This document shows, one piece after another, positions 23,488 through 37,911 of a stretch of 64,000 bases of DNA (positions are counted from its first letter, which is position 1; every line of letters begins with the position of its first letter). The position numbers and the translations under genes were made by a program. Under the pieces are notes generated by a model that was given only the letters and a program-made list of their open reading frames with translations, did no database searches and had not been told where the DNA came from. Source of the stretch: Deinococcus radiopugnans ATCC 19172 (GTDB lineage Bacteria > Deinococcota > Deinococci > Deinococcales > Deinococcaceae). The stretch lies in contig NZ_VDMO01000009.1 of assembly GCF_006335125.1 (NCBI RefSeq), positions 62,001-126,000 on the forward strand. Direction: 5' to 3'.

Positions 23488-24405
23488 ATGCGAACCATCA
23501 AACTGGGAACCAGCGATCTGGATGTGCCTGTCGTCGCCGTGGGCATGATGCGGATCAACACCATGAGCAAGGCAGACGTGCAGACGCTGATCGGGACGGC
23601 GATGGACCACGGCGCCAATTTCTTCGATCACGCCGACATCTACGGCAAGGGCGCGTGCGAGGAAATCTTTGCCGACGCCGTGGGCATGAGCAGCAGCGTG
23701 CGCGACACGATGATCCTGCAATCCAAATGCGGCATCCGGGAGGGCATGTTCGATTTCTCAAAGGAACACATCCTCGCTTCGGTGGACGGCATCCTGAAGC
23801 GCCTGAAGACCGACTATCTGGATATCCTGCTGCTGCATCGCCCCGACGCTCTAGTGGAGCCCGAGGAAGTCGCCGCGGCCTTCGATCAACTGGAGCGGGA
23901 CGGCAAGGTGCGGCACTTCGGGGTGTCCAACCAGCACCCGCGACAGATCGAGCTACTGAAGAAGTCGGTCAGGCAGCCGCTGATCGCCAACCAGCTGCAG
24001 CTGAGCATCACCAACGCCACCATGATCACGCAGGGCTTCAACGTCAACATGGAAAACGACGAGGCGGTCAACCGCGACGGCGGCATTCTGGACTACTGCC
24101 GCCTGCACGACATCACCATTCAGCCGTGGTCGCCGTTTCAGTTCGGCTTCTTCGAGGGCGTCTTTCTGGACAACCTCAAATTCCCCGAGCTGAACGCCAA
24201 GATTGACGAGATCGCCGCCCGATACGGCGTGAGCAACACCACCATTGCCATTGCGTGGCTGTTGCGCCACCCGGCGAAGATGCAGCCGGTCACCGGGACC
24301 ACCAACCCGCAGCGCTTGGCCGACTGCCTCAAGGCGGCGGACGTTCACCTGACCCGCGAGGAGTGGTACGCGATCTTGCTGGCGGCGGGGAACACGCTGC
24401 CCTGA
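23488..24405 (+). CDS. Aldo/keto reductase (YdhF-like)
   Basis: 305-residue NADPH-dependent oxidoreductase of the AKR fold. The catalytic tetrad is seen as Asp and Tyr in DHADIYG (about residue 48), Lys in LQSKCG (about 78) and His in LLLHRPD (about 116). The cofactor end reads TGTTNPQRL (about 275). ATG 23488 is preferred over ATG 23479 because CACAAT ends seven bases before it. Substrate unknown. Confidence 0.88.
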   Translation: MRTIKLGTSDLDVPVVAVGMMRINTMSKADVQTLIGTAMDHGANFFDHADIYGKGACEEIFADAVGMSSSVRDTMILQSKCGIREGMFDFSKEHILASVDGILKRLKTDYLDILLLHRPDALVEPEEVAAAFDQLERDGKVRHFGVSNQHPRQIELLKKSVRQPLIANQLQLSITNATMITQGFNVNMENDEAVNRDGGILDYCRLHDITIQPWSPFQFGFFEGVFLDNLKFPELNAKIDEIAARYGVSNTTIAIAWLLRHPAKMQPVTGTTNPQRLADCLKAADVHLTREEWYAILLAAGNTLP

Positions 24406-24417
24406 ACCAAGTAACGA

Positions 24418-24459
24418 AAAAAGCGTCGCCGAGAGGTTGAATCCCGGCGGCGTTTTTTG
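24418..24459 (+). terminator. Intrinsic terminator after the aldo/keto reductase
   Basis: GCGTCGCCGAGAGG pairs imperfectly with CCCGGCGGCG and is followed by TTTTTTG; an A run precedes the stem, so it may also end the convergent crtI transcript. Confidence 0.75.
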
Positions 24460-24468
24460 TGGTTTGGC

Positions 24469-26184
<1,716 letters not shown>

Positions 26185-26239
26185 GCTGCGCCCACTACAG
26201 CACGTTCAGGCGTGCGGGTCTGTAGCAAGGGGTCAAAGG

Positions 26240-26278
26240 CAAAGAGAAGCGGAGGCCCGTTGCTGTGGCCTCCGCTTC
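26240..26278 (-). terminator. Intrinsic terminator of the BsuPI-domain gene
   Basis: On the minus strand GAAGCGGAGGCC and GGCCTCCGCTTC form a perfect 12-pair stem with a nine-base loop, followed by TCTCTTTGCCTTTG. It lies 16 bases after the gene end. Confidence 0.7.
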
Positions 26279-26293
26279 CTGCCCGAGCCTGGG

Positions 26294-26872
26294 TCAGCGC
26301 ACGGTCACGCTGAAGTCTGCCGGGCGGATCAGCACGCCGTCGCCGTTGAACACCGAACGGATGGTGTAGGTGCCGGCGGGCACGTTCTGTTTCTGATCGT
26401 TCTTGCCTTCCCAACGGATTTTCTGCAACTCACCCGTCTGACCAGGGGCCACGTTGGTGCCCACAATTTGCAGGGTGCAGATGGCGTCCTTCGGCGTGGT
26501 GCGGACCACCTGACCCGCCGCGTTGACCACCTCGAAGCGTACGTCACACGCACCGTGCTGCAGGTCAATGGCCTTGTCACCCGTATTGGTCAGCAGGACA
26601 TTCCACATATTGGCCTGCCCCGCCTGCACGCTCTGCGGGCCTTCCAGCCGGGCGGTGTGCGGTTGCTCCAGGGGTGGATTGACGGCGGGGAGGGTGGTCA
26701 CAGTCGGGGGGGTCACTGGGGTGGTGGGCGAGGGGGCGGTGGGTGTGTTGGGCTGTGTGGCGCCGCTCAGGGGCAGGGCGGGAATATCGGCGACGCTCAC
26801 CTGCGCGTAGGTTTGCGTCGGAATCAGGAGGCTGCCCAGCAGGGCCAGGGTCAAAACTGCATTTCTGCTCAT
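26294..26872 (-). CDS. Secreted BsuPI-domain protein
   Basis: 192-residue exported protein. Signal peptide residues 1-24 (LTLALLGSLLIPTQTYAQ), a Pro/Thr-rich linker around residues 38-65 (TPVTPPTVTTLP) and a C-terminal BsuPI-like beta-sandwich: DVRFEVVNAAGQVVRTTPKD, then APGQTGELQKIRWEGKN and VPAGTYTIRS. BsuPI domains were first seen in an intracellular proteinase inhibitor of Bacillus but occur widely without a shown role. ATG 26872 has GAGG upstream. Confidence 0.75.
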   Translation of the reverse strand: MSRNAVLTLALLGSLLIPTQTYAQVSVADIPALPLSGATQPNTPTAPSPTTPVTPPTVTTLPAVNPPLEQPHTARLEGPQSVQAGQANMWNVLLTNTGDKAIDLQHGACDVRFEVVNAAGQVVRTTPKDAICTLQIVGTNVAPGQTGELQKIRWEGKNDQKQNVPAGTYTIRSVFNGDGVLIRPADFSVTVR

Positions 26873-26964
26873 GGCCTCAGCCTGACGCCCCACGCCTGAC
26901 CCTGGGTGAGGGGAGGTAAAGAAAGGGCGAGACGATCCTCAGGCAATCTTCAGAGGGCTTTCCC

Positions 26965-28458
26965 TCAACGCAGCAGCTTCAGCACGCCCCCGTACATGGC
27001 GACGAACTGCTGCTCGTTCAGCGGTTCGGGCCGGTTCCAGGTGGCGCTGACGCACAGCGTTTTGCCTGCTTTGGTGGTGACCTGGGTGGTCAGGTTGATC
27101 ACGCCGATCTCGGAGCCGCCCTTGAAGCTCACGTTCTTGAAATCGCTGGGATCAGCCGCGCCGGGATTGAGCTGCGTTTCGGGCAGCGCCGCCACGTCGG
27201 CCATCAGGCGGCACAGGCGCTGGGCACTGACGAACCACTCCACGTCCTGCGCGGTTGTTTTGCCCTGGGTGAATACGCCGACATTGGGCAGCGGCGCGGT
27301 GGCGGCCTGCTCCAGAACCTCGCGCCGCGCGTCCCGGTCTAGCCCCGCGTCGCGGTAGGCCCGCAACAGCTCGATGTTGGCCGGATTCTTGAGGGCGAAG
27401 AACTCGCGGGTGTCGGGCATGGCGGTCTGGCCCAGCCGGGCCTCCACCCCCGCGCGGCCCACGGTTTTCAACAGCAGATCCGTGGCGGTGTTGTCGCTCT
27501 GGGAAATCATGCGGGCGGCCAGATCGCGCAGGGTGTACCTGCTTCCGGCGGGCGCGTCTTGCAGGGTGCCGCTGGGCAGACTTTTATCGGCGTCGGTCAG
27601 CGTGACCTCGTCCGTCCATTTTCTCTCGCCGCGCGTGACCTGCGCCTGCAATTCGCCCAGAATCGCCAGCTTGAAGGCCGAGCCGATGGCCAGCAACTTG
27701 CGGCTGTTCAGGTCTGCCAGCGGCTGAGGCTGCCCCACCTCCTGCACCAGCAGGCTGACCTGTCCGGGCAGGGCGGCGAAGGCGGCGCGGGCCTCGTCCA
27801 GCGTCCCGTAGGTGACGACGGGTTGCAGTTGCAGGCCCGTGATCAGGCCCTGGGCGTCCACGGTGATGGCCTGAACGTTCAGTTGGCCTTTCTCGAAGGT
27901 CAGCCGCCAGCCGTTGCCTGCCTCCTCAATGCTCTGGAAGGCACCGTTCTCGGCTCGAATTTCCGCGAACTGTTCGGTCAGTTTCTCGGCGCTGACCTGG
28001 GCCAGAAACTCCGGGCTGAACAGCGCCGTATCGATGGGGTCAGACCTGAACAGCTTCTCGACCAGCGCCGTCGCCTGCGCCCGTGCGGCCTGCGTGGCCG
28101 CCTGGTCTGCCGCCGCCGAGGCCGGGCCGGGCACCGCGCCAAACGTGGTCAGCCGCCCCTGATCGTCCAGTGCCGCCGCCGTAATGACCAGTGTGCCGCG
28201 CTCGTAGACCGCCAGTGGGCGATCCTGCAAGGTGTCCAGCCGGACAAAGTTCCCGTACATCCCCGTGATTCCCCTGAACTGCGCCGCGATGGTCTCGAAC
28301 GGCACCTGCGCCAGGAAATCCGGCGAGAACCACTCCGCCTTGATCTCCGGGGCCGACAGCAGCCGCGTCAACGCCTCCGCCTGCGTAACGGTCTGCGCCT
28401 GTGCCGAGGCAGAAGCAACTAGGGCGATGCTGGTCAGGGTCAGGAACGGTCTGTTCAT
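26965..28458 (-). CDS. Beta-lactamase-like serine hydrolase with two N-terminal repeated domains
   Basis: 497-residue exported protein (signal peptide ends SASAQAQ). Residues 30-125 and 135-235 are two copies of one domain of the DUF3887 kind (compare WFSPDFLAQVPFETIAAQF with LFSPEFLAQVSAEKLTEQF). The C-terminal 260 residues are a class A beta-lactamase-like fold: SxxK in GSAFKL, SDN in ISQSDNTA, and KGG in FKGGSE replacing the usual KTG. It may hydrolyse peptidoglycan-related amides or beta-lactams; sequence cannot decide. Start ATG 28458 has TATTCG five bases upstream (leaderless type). Confidence 0.82.
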   Translation of the reverse strand: MNRPFLTLTSIALVASASAQAQTVTQAEALTRLLSAPEIKAEWFSPDFLAQVPFETIAAQFRGITGMYGNFVRLDTLQDRPLAVYERGTLVITAAALDDQGRLTTFGAVPGPASAAADQAATQAARAQATALVEKLFRSDPIDTALFSPEFLAQVSAEKLTEQFAEIRAENGAFQSIEEAGNGWRLTFEKGQLNVQAITVDAQGLITGLQLQPVVTYGTLDEARAAFAALPGQVSLLVQEVGQPQPLADLNSRKLLAIGSAFKLAILGELQAQVTRGERKWTDEVTLTDADKSLPSGTLQDAPAGSRYTLRDLAARMISQSDNTATDLLLKTVGRAGVEARLGQTAMPDTREFFALKNPANIELLRAYRDAGLDRDARREVLEQAATAPLPNVGVFTQGKTTAQDVEWFVSAQRLCRLMADVAALPETQLNPGAADPSDFKNVSFKGGSEIGVINLTTQVTTKAGKTLCVSATWNRPEPLNEQQFVAMYGGVLKLLR

Positions 28459-28551
28459 GCCACCGAATATGGGATGAACTCCAGAAAGGTTGCCGCGCCC
28501 ACACTTCACGCGGTCTTCACGCCCCGCCTTTCTTCCGAACCGTCGATGCCC

Positions 28552-28557
28552 TAGAAT
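28552..28557 (+). promoter_or_regulatory. -10 box of the leuS leader transcript
   Basis: TAGAAT lies six bases before ATG 28564 of a 13-codon leader ORF, so the transcript probably starts at that ATG. A pyrimidine-rich TTTCTT is at the -35 position. Confidence 0.6.
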
Positions 28558-28563
28558 GAACGC

Positions 28564-28605
28564 ATGATCCGCTCTGCGCTTACTCTCAGGGGACCCCGCG
28601 ACTAG
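28564..28605 (+). CDS. Candidate leuS leader peptide (13 residues)
   Basis: A tiny leaderless ORF encoding MIRSALTLRGPRD ends at TAG 28603. It has two Leu codons, CTT and CTC, in a genome that overwhelmingly uses CTG, followed by AGG and GGA. The codons AGG-GGA-CCC supply GGGGAC (28589-28594), which can pair with GTCCCC in the downstream terminator stem. This layout is that of a ribosome-mediated attenuator. The ORF is short enough to be chance; support comes from its promoter spacing and the overlapping RNA structures. Confidence 0.5.
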   Translation: MIRSALTLRGPRD

Positions 28606-28623
28606 CTTCCAGCTTGTGCGCGC

Positions 28624-28656
28624 GTCCCCGGCTGTGTTGCGCCGGGGCTTTTTTTG
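28624..28656 (+). terminator. Attenuator-type intrinsic terminator upstream of leuS
   Basis: CCCCGGC (28626-28632) pairs with GCCGGGG (28641-28647), loop TGTGTTGC, followed by CTTTTTTT. The CCCC is shared with GTCCCC (28624-28629), which can instead pair with GGGGAC in the leader ORF, so two structures exclude each other. It lies 60 bases before leuS on the same strand. Confidence 0.8.
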
Positions 28657-28670
28657 GTCCCCGCCTTTCC

Positions 28671-28702
28671 TTAGACCCTAAGACTTTTAGACCCTTAGAC
28701 CC
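28671..28702 (+). repeat. Three copies of TTAGACCC before leuS
   Basis: TTAGACCC occurs at 28671, 28687 and 28695, between the attenuator and the leuS ribosome site. The role, if any, is unknown. Confidence 0.6.
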
Positions 28703-28716
28703 CCGCAGGAGCCGCC

Positions 28717-31194
<2,478 letters not shown>

Positions 31195-31268
31195 GGTCGC
31201 TGTCTCTGCCCCTGTGAACCTCATTCCATCGCCACCCGTTCCGGCAATTAGAGACCCGGATGCATGGT

Positions 31269-31297
31269 TTGACAGGGGCTGCATACCAGAGTAGATT
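31269..31297 (+). promoter_or_regulatory. Consensus-like promoter directly before a terminator
   Basis: TTGACA (31269-31274) and TAGATT (31292-31297) are exactly 17 bases apart. The predicted start would be about 31304, only a few bases before the leuS-distal terminator at 31306-31331. No gene starts between. Confidence 0.5.
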
Positions 31298-31305
31298 GAA
31301 GAAAT

Positions 31306-31331
31306 CAAGGCGGCCTCCGGGCCGCTTTTTT
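31306..31331 (+). terminator. Intrinsic terminator downstream of leuS
   Basis: GCGGCC (31310-31315) and GGCCGC (31320-31325) form a stem with a TCCG loop followed by TTTTTT. Confidence 0.85.
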
Positions 31332-31398
31332 CGTTCTTGTCAGTCTTACAGGTCCCACCAGCCATATCTCTGTCATCCCAGCCGTTTATGCTGCAGGC

Positions 31399-31965
31399 AT
31401 GGATTCCCTTGTGCCCGGCCTGCTGATCGTCGTCGCGGCCGTGCTGGCGGGGGCCGCATTTCTTCTGGGCCGGCGAACCGCGCCGCGCCGCGCCCCCCAG
31501 TCGCCCGTCGGCGTGCCTGACCCACCGCCGGAGGAGTTGCCGGAGCATCTGGCCGTCCGCCTGCACACCCCGTTCTTCAGCCTCGCTGAGGGCGCGTTCT
31601 TCCGGACCCTGGAGCAGGCCCTGCCGCCCGGCTACCGGGCGTTTCCCAACGTGCGGCTGTACGACGTGTTCCAGATCGTCGCGGCCCTGCCCCCGCAACA
31701 GGCTGCGCTTGCGCGTTTGCGCGACGAGCACATCGATTTCCTGATCGTCAGCCTGGACGGGCATCAGCCGGTGGCGGGCATCGAGCTGAGTGGCAAGAGC
31801 GCTGACCATGCCGAACAGAGCCGCAGCGATCAGGCCAAGGAGCTGGCTTTTCACAGCGCCGGCCTGCTGCTGCTGCGGCTCAGGGCAGAGGATGACCACA
31901 CGCAGGCCAGTCTGGAAGCGCTGCTGTGGCGCTACCTCAGGGCGGAGTCGCATCCACTGCTGTGA
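31399..31965 (+). CDS. Membrane-anchored DUF2726 domain protein
   Basis: 188-residue protein. Residues 5-25 form one membrane helix (PGLLIVVAAVLAGAAFLLG), followed by a Pro-rich linker and a DUF2726 domain (FFSLAEGAFFRTLEQALP, then YRAFPNVRLYDVF, and IDFLIVS...GIELSGKSAD). The conserved acidic/Lys pattern in the domain recalls restriction-endonuclease-like folds, an inference only. ATG follows TATGCT (31387-31392) by six bases, a leaderless start. Confidence 0.78.
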   Translation: MDSLVPGLLIVVAAVLAGAAFLLGRRTAPRRAPQSPVGVPDPPPEELPEHLAVRLHTPFFSLAEGAFFRTLEQALPPGYRAFPNVRLYDVFQIVAALPPQQAALARLRDEHIDFLIVSLDGHQPVAGIELSGKSADHAEQSRSDQAKELAFHSAGLLLLRLRAEDDHTQASLEALLWRYLRAESHPLL

Positions 31966-32139
31966 TGTTGCCGGTCTTCCTGCTGTCTCTGGAAGGTGTT
32001 CTGCGAGGCAGACCCATAGCGCAGCGGATGGGCCGCCTGTTGTAGGCCGCCTTCAGCATTCCTTGAGCGGAGCTTGAGCGGTCGATCAGAGGAGGCCGTT
32101 GTGACGTGGCTGCAATTCCGGCGTGAATAGCCTGCATGG

Positions 32140-32418
32140 ATGGGAAAAACCTCGATCCGCAAGTTCTCGTATCTGGACCACGACATAGAGATCATCCGGG
32201 AGCGCTGCAATCTGCCGGACGTTTCGCCGTTCGAGCCACGCCTGGGCATCCAGGTGCGTTACGGCCTGAAATTCGACGGTCAGCTCACGGACTGGAGTGA
32301 CTTTGTCGAGGCGACGGATGACGAGCCGTCGGCCAATACCCTGGCGGAGCTGGGGCTGCGGCGGGCGCGGGAGCTGCGGAAGAAGGAGGCGACTGTCGTT
32401 GTCTCGCCCGCGGCGTGA
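32140..32418 (+). CDS. Hypothetical protein, 92 residues
   Basis: I do not recognise this protein. It has a charged N-terminus (SIRKFSYLDHDIEIIRERC), a central stretch VRYGLKFDGQLTDWSDF and a C-terminal Arg/Glu-rich helix (LGLRRARELRKKEA). The ATG follows TAGCCT (32128-32133) by six bases, the spacing seen at other leaderless genes here, which is the main reason to believe it. Confidence 0.55.
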   Translation: MGKTSIRKFSYLDHDIEIIRERCNLPDVSPFEPRLGIQVRYGLKFDGQLTDWSDFVEATDDEPSANTLAELGLRRARELRKKEATVVVSPAA

Positions 32419-32688
32419 ATGACCCGCTCTGGGACAGGCCGGAATGCGGCGCCTGATAAGGATTCCGTTTGTAACGCGACAGACATCGGGACAGCTCCGA
32501 TCTCTCCACTCCACGTACGGAGGGATATTTTCCTCATTCTCGCTGTCGTCATGGACAGACGCCTATGAGGACGCTCTTCCTCTGCTAGCGCAGCTCTGCG
32601 AGTCTCGCTCGGATTGCCAGGTGTTTTCAACACCTTTCAATCGGAGTCGGTACGAGGACAGCCGCAGGCCAGACGCGCCCGGCCAACG

Positions 32689-32712
32689 AAAAAGCCCCAC
32701 GTCCGGTGGGGC
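32689..32712 (-). terminator. Intrinsic terminator on the minus strand
   Basis: On the minus strand GCCCCAC and GTGGGGC pair with a five-base loop and are followed by TTTTTCG. It lies 180 bases after the beta-propeller gene and may end that operon or an unannotated RNA. Confidence 0.7.
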
Positions 32713-32848
32713 GGTCTTCCTGCCTTCACTCGGGCAGGTCCTGCTGTTGACGGCACTTTAATCCGCCTGCTGTCACAGAAGCATGACGCTGTTCCCCGAC
32801 ATGAGGGCCGGTCCTGAGCGATTTCCGGGCCTGGAAAGGGATCCCGGA

Positions 32849-32886
32849 GGCGGCCCCCTGCCGTGTGGGCCGCCGCGCCGTTTTTC
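32849..32886. terminator. Possible hairpin terminator
   Basis: GGCGGCCC (32849-32856) and GGGCCGCC (32867-32874) form a GC-only stem; on the plus strand TTTTTC follows after GCGCCG. It directly abuts the end of the minus-strand beta-propeller gene. Confidence 0.45.
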
Positions 32887-32888
32887 AT

Positions 32889-33847
32889 CTACGGCAGGGT
32901 CAGCACCCGCACGTTGCCGCTCTCGGCACTCAGGTAGCTCAGCCGCCTGCCGTCCGGACTGATGTTCCAGTCCCCCTGCCGCACCCGGCCGCCCAGATCA
33001 CCCAGCGTGTTCCAGCCGTTCAGGCTGACCGTGTACTGCCGCAGGACATGGGCACCGCCGTCCAGCTTGAGGGGAATCAGCACGAAGCGGCCCGCGTCGC
33101 GCCAGCGGTACGCCCCGAAATCATTGATCTCGGTGGGTGGTCCGCCGGCCGTGCTTTGCAGCCACAGGCCGTTTCTCGCGGCGCTGTCGAAGGAAACCAT
33201 GTACAGCACCCGCGCCCCATCCGGGCTGAGGCTGATGCCCCGGAAGCCCAGCGCCGTCCTTAAGGTCTTCTTCGCACCGCTGCGGATGTTCAGCGTGAAC
33301 AGCTCCCGGTCTCGGTTGCCCGGCGCGCTCTTGCCCGACAGCAGCAGCGTGTTGTCGTCCACCCAGCCGCTGACCCCGCCGCCGTACAGGGTGGCGACGT
33401 TGCGCGGGGAACCGAAGGCGTCGGCCACATAGACCCGCGTGGCGCGGCGGTCATAGTTGCCGCTGGTGTCGCTGCGGGTGTAGGCCAGCCCGGTCTCGGC
33501 GTCGTTCCAGGTGACGTCCGCGCCGTAGGTGGGCAGCGTGAAGCGTTTGCCGTCGGCCAGCCGTTCCAGCACCGTTGTCTCTCCGGTGCCGGGCCGCACC
33601 GCCCAGCGCAGTTTCGGCGAGAAATACGCAACGCTGGAGAACCGGCGCGTGACCTCGCCGCCCGTGGCCGCCACCTCGTAAATGCCGGTGCTGGGGCGTG
33701 CGGGCGGCCCGTCCAGAAACAGCAGTGCTTTTGAATCCGGCGTCCAGACCGTGCCGGGACAGCACCCGCCGCTCAGCACCGCGCGCGAGGGCAGGGTGGC
33801 GGCCACGGCAGACGTGCCCAGCAACAAAGCGATAAAGACTGACCCCT

Positions 33848-33851
<4 letters not shown>
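32889..33851 (-). CDS. Exported TolB-like beta-propeller protein
   Basis: 320-residue protein with a signal peptide (SVFIALLLGTSAVAA) and repeated beta-propeller blades of the TolB/WD40-like PD40 kind: WTPDSKALLFLD, VTWNDAETGLAYT, ISLSPDGARVLYM and WNISPDGRRLSYLS. Such domains bind proteins or sugars; no catalytic motif is seen. GTG 33851 is chosen because GGAGG lies seven bases upstream and it overlaps the stop of the M23 peptidase gene by four bases (GTGA), so the pair forms an operon. Confidence 0.75.
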
Positions 33852-34603
<752 letters not shown>

Positions 34604-34711
34604 ACGCGATCTTGCCGCACTTCGTCCTCTGAAGGCGTGCCAGCGGCTACGGTTGGCGGGTGCGGCGGCGGGCGGTTCAGACCTCTGCGCCGCGCCGCAC
34701 CGCGCCGGGTC

Positions 34712-34717
34712 TACTCT
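34712..34717 (+). promoter_or_regulatory. Leaderless -10 box of the aminotransferase gene
   Basis: TACTCT lies seven bases before ATG 34725; no ribosome site is present. Confidence 0.5.
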
Positions 34718-34724
34718 GAACCCC

Positions 34725-35906
34725 ATGACCCAGCCGGCCCCCTCGCCCCAGACCACGGCCCAGCCCGCCGCCCACGTTCCGCTGAACCGCCCGCGCCTGA
34801 TCGCCCCCGGCCCGGTGGAGGTGGACCCGCGCGTGCTGCTGGAACTGGCCCAGCCGCAGATGCACCACCGCAGCCGCGACGCCGTCGACAAATTGATGGA
34901 GGCGCGGGAGAAACTCAGCCGTCTGCTGGGCGACCCCTACGAGGCCGTGATCACCACCAGCAGCGGCACCGGGGCCTTCGAGGGCGCCCTGGTCAGCACC
35001 ACGCCCGCCGGGGCGCGGGTGGTCAACGCGCAGGCCGGCAAATTCAGCGAGCGCTGGGGCGACATGGCGCGGAGATTCGGCTACGACGTGGGGATCGTCG
35101 CCCAGCCCTGGGGCGAACTGCTGGACGCCGACGAAATCGCCGAGGCCAGCCGCGACGCCCACACTCTACTGATCACCCACAGCGAGACCAGCACCGGGGC
35201 GTTGCACGATCTGGAGGCGATTGCGCGGGCGGCCAAAACCCAGAATCCTGATCTGATCGTCATTGCCGACTGCGTGACCTCCTACGGGGTGGCGGAGCTG
35301 CGGCCCGCCGCCTGGGGCGTGGACGTGATCGTCTCTGGCAGCCAGAAGGGCACGGCCACCCCACCGGGGCTGGGCTTCGTGCTGTTCGGCCCCGAAGTTC
35401 AGGCCCGCATGATCCAGAACACGGGCCACGGCTACTACCTGGACCTGACCCGCGAACTCAGGGGCCAGAAGGCAGGCAACACTCCGCAAACGCCCGCCAT
35501 CAACCTGATCTACGCCCTGTCCGCCGCGCTGGACCGCCCGCTGAGCGTGCCGCTGGACGTGCTGTGGGCCGAGCAAAAGCGCAAGACCGATGCCCTGATC
35601 GCCGCCGGCACCGCACTGGGCTGCCCATCATGGACCGCCCGCCCCAGTCCCGCCGTCGCCGTCCTGAAAGCCCCTGAAGGGTTGACGGGCCGCCAGATTG
35701 CCGCCGCCCTGACTGGCCTGGGCCAGCGTGCCCTGGCTGGACAGGCGCCCCACGAGGACACCGTGTTCCGCGTCAGCACGATGGGGTACGCAGACCGGTA
35801 CGACGCTCTGGGCGTGGCCGGAATGCTGGAAGATGCCTTCGCGTCTCTGAGCCACACGTTCGAGCGTGGCGCGGCCGTGTCGGCGGCGTGGGCGGCGCTA
35901 AAGTAG
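34725..35906 (+). CDS. Class V aminotransferase (serine-pyruvate / alanine-glyoxylate type)
   Basis: 393-residue PLP enzyme. The start [18 protein letters not shown] and QMHHRSRD are typical of the alanine-glyoxylate / serine-pyruvate aminotransferase group. [12 protein letters not shown] binds the PLP phosphate, [10 protein letters not shown] holds the Asp that contacts the ring N, and the Schiff-base Lys is in [12 protein letters not shown] (about residue 207). ATG 34725 follows TACTCT by seven bases. Amino donor and acceptor cannot be fixed from sequence. Confidence 0.88.
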   Translation: MTQPAPSPQTTAQPAAHVPLNRPRLIAPGPVEVDPRVLLELAQPQMHHRSRDAVDKLMEAREKLSRLLGDPYEAVITTSSGTGAFEGALVSTTPAGARVVNAQAGKFSERWGDMARRFGYDVGIVAQPWGELLDADEIAEASRDAHTLLITHSETSTGALHDLEAIARAAKTQNPDLIVIADCVTSYGVAELRPAAWGVDVIVSGSQKGTATPPGLGFVLFGPEVQARMIQNTGHGYYLDLTRELRGQKAGNTPQTPAINLIYALSAALDRPLSVPLDVLWAEQKRKTDALIAAGTALGCPSWTARPSPAVAVLKAPEGLTGRQIAAALTGLGQRALAGQAPHEDTVFRVSTMGYADRYDALGVAGMLEDAFASLSHTFERGAAVSAAWAALK

Positions 35907-35924
35907 GGGCGAGGGGAAACGGCA

Positions 35925-35963
35925 AACCGCCAGAGCGACGAAACTCGCGGCTGGCGGCTTGGT
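35925..35963. terminator. Possible bidirectional terminator
   Basis: AACCGCCAG and CTGGCGGCTT form a seven-pair stem around a 17-base loop, between the convergent aminotransferase and CBS-ACT genes. T tracts on either side are short. Confidence 0.4.
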
Positions 35964-35979
35964 TGCACACGGAATTTGC

Positions 35980-36603
<624 letters not shown>

Positions 36604-36745
36604 GCTAAAAGTCTACTGGATTACGCTTACCGGGATGGCCTGTCGCCACCCCAGCGCCCCAGCCTGATGGGGGGCTGACGGCGCATGTGAAGCCGCTGTG
36701 AAGGGGTTCATTCCGCTCAGGAAACACCGTGCTAGTTTTCGTTTC

Positions 36746-37234
<489 letters not shown>

Positions 37235-37344
37235 GCCTCGCCGCCCGGCCGAAGACCTGCCCCGCATGTTCTGACGGCGGGGCATTTTAAGGTCCGCCGG
37301 GTTGATGCCCGCCGAGGCGGCACCCCACACTGGAGGGTTTTCCC

Positions 37345-37818
37345 TTGAATAAATTTCTGATACTGCTGCCGCTGGCGCTGCTGGCCACGGTGCCGCACGC
37401 GCAGGGCGCCAAGAACCGGCTGGGGCTGGTGGACGTGCAGGCCGCCGTCAAGGCCCTGCCGGCCAGCAAGGCTTACCTGGACCTCTCCGCCCGCGTGGAC
37501 GCAGACCTGAAAGCCCGGCGAGGCAAGATCGACGAACTGGCGGGCAAGGCGGCGTCCTCGGGCAGCGCCGCCGACCGCAAGGCGCTGCTGGACGCCCAGC
37601 AGGCCTACAACAGCACCCAGACCGCGTACCGGGGCCGGATTGCGACGGCCTTTGAACCTGTGGCCGCCAAGCTGAACGCGGCGGTGGCTAAAGTGGCCAA
37701 AGCCAACGGCTACAGCGTGGTTATGGACCAGCGCGTGGCCGCCCAGAACCGGCTGGTCATCTACGCCAACGCCAGCGCCACTGACCTGACCGCCGCCGTG
37801 ATCAAGGCGCTGAAGTAG
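37345..37818 (+). CDS. OmpH/Skp-like periplasmic chaperone (copy 2)
   Basis: 157-residue paralogue of the preceding gene with the same order: signal peptide ([17 protein letters not shown]), [15 protein letters not shown], helical coiled region and [15 protein letters not shown]...LVIYA. TTG start with TGGAGGG eight bases upstream. It likely shares a transcript with copy 1 and is closed by a strong terminator. Family assignment is solid; separate roles for the two copies are not visible. Confidence 0.84.
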   Translation: MNKFLILLPLALLATVPHAQGAKNRLGLVDVQAAVKALPASKAYLDLSARVDADLKARRGKIDELAGKAASSGSAADRKALLDAQQAYNSTQTAYRGRIATAFEPVAAKLNAAVAKVAKANGYSVVMDQRVAAQNRLVIYANASATDLTAAVIKALK

Positions 37819-37847
37819 GCCAAGGCCGAGTGCTGGTCTGTGACAGC

Positions 37848-37884
37848 AGGGCCGTCAGGAGTCATTCCCTGACGGCCCTTTTTG
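37848..37884 (+). terminator. Intrinsic terminator of the OmpH/Skp pair
   Basis: AGGGCCGTCAGG and CCTGACGGCCCT form a perfect 12-pair stem with an eight-base loop, followed by TTTTTG. Confidence 0.9.
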
Positions 37885-37911
37885 TGTGTTCGGTAGGGTG
37901 CGGCGCTGGGG

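Larger units (their letters stand above)
32419..32888. other. 470-base region without a supported gene
   Basis: The first part (about 32440-32680) has lower GC than its surroundings and no frame with coding character. A frame open from 32444 to 32761 on the plus strand lacks a start signal and looks random. The region holds one clear minus-strand terminator and one plus-strand hairpin, listed separately. Confidence 0.5.

Noticed and set aside
28564..28656. A T-box riboswitch upstream of leuS, suggested by AGGGGACCCCGCG.
   Set aside because: The T-box core needs a TGGN bulge (as in AGGGTGGNACCGCG), which is missing, and there is no room for Stem I between the -10 box and the terminator.
32444..32761. 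A 105-codon plus-strand frame in the 32.4-32.9 kb gap.
   Set aside because: No start signal and no coding-type composition; it crosses a strong minus-strand terminator.
32767..32779. A repeat pair: CTGCTGTCACAGA here and its complement at about 37838.
   Set aside because: Only 13-14 bases match with no shared flanks, which can be chance in 64 kb.
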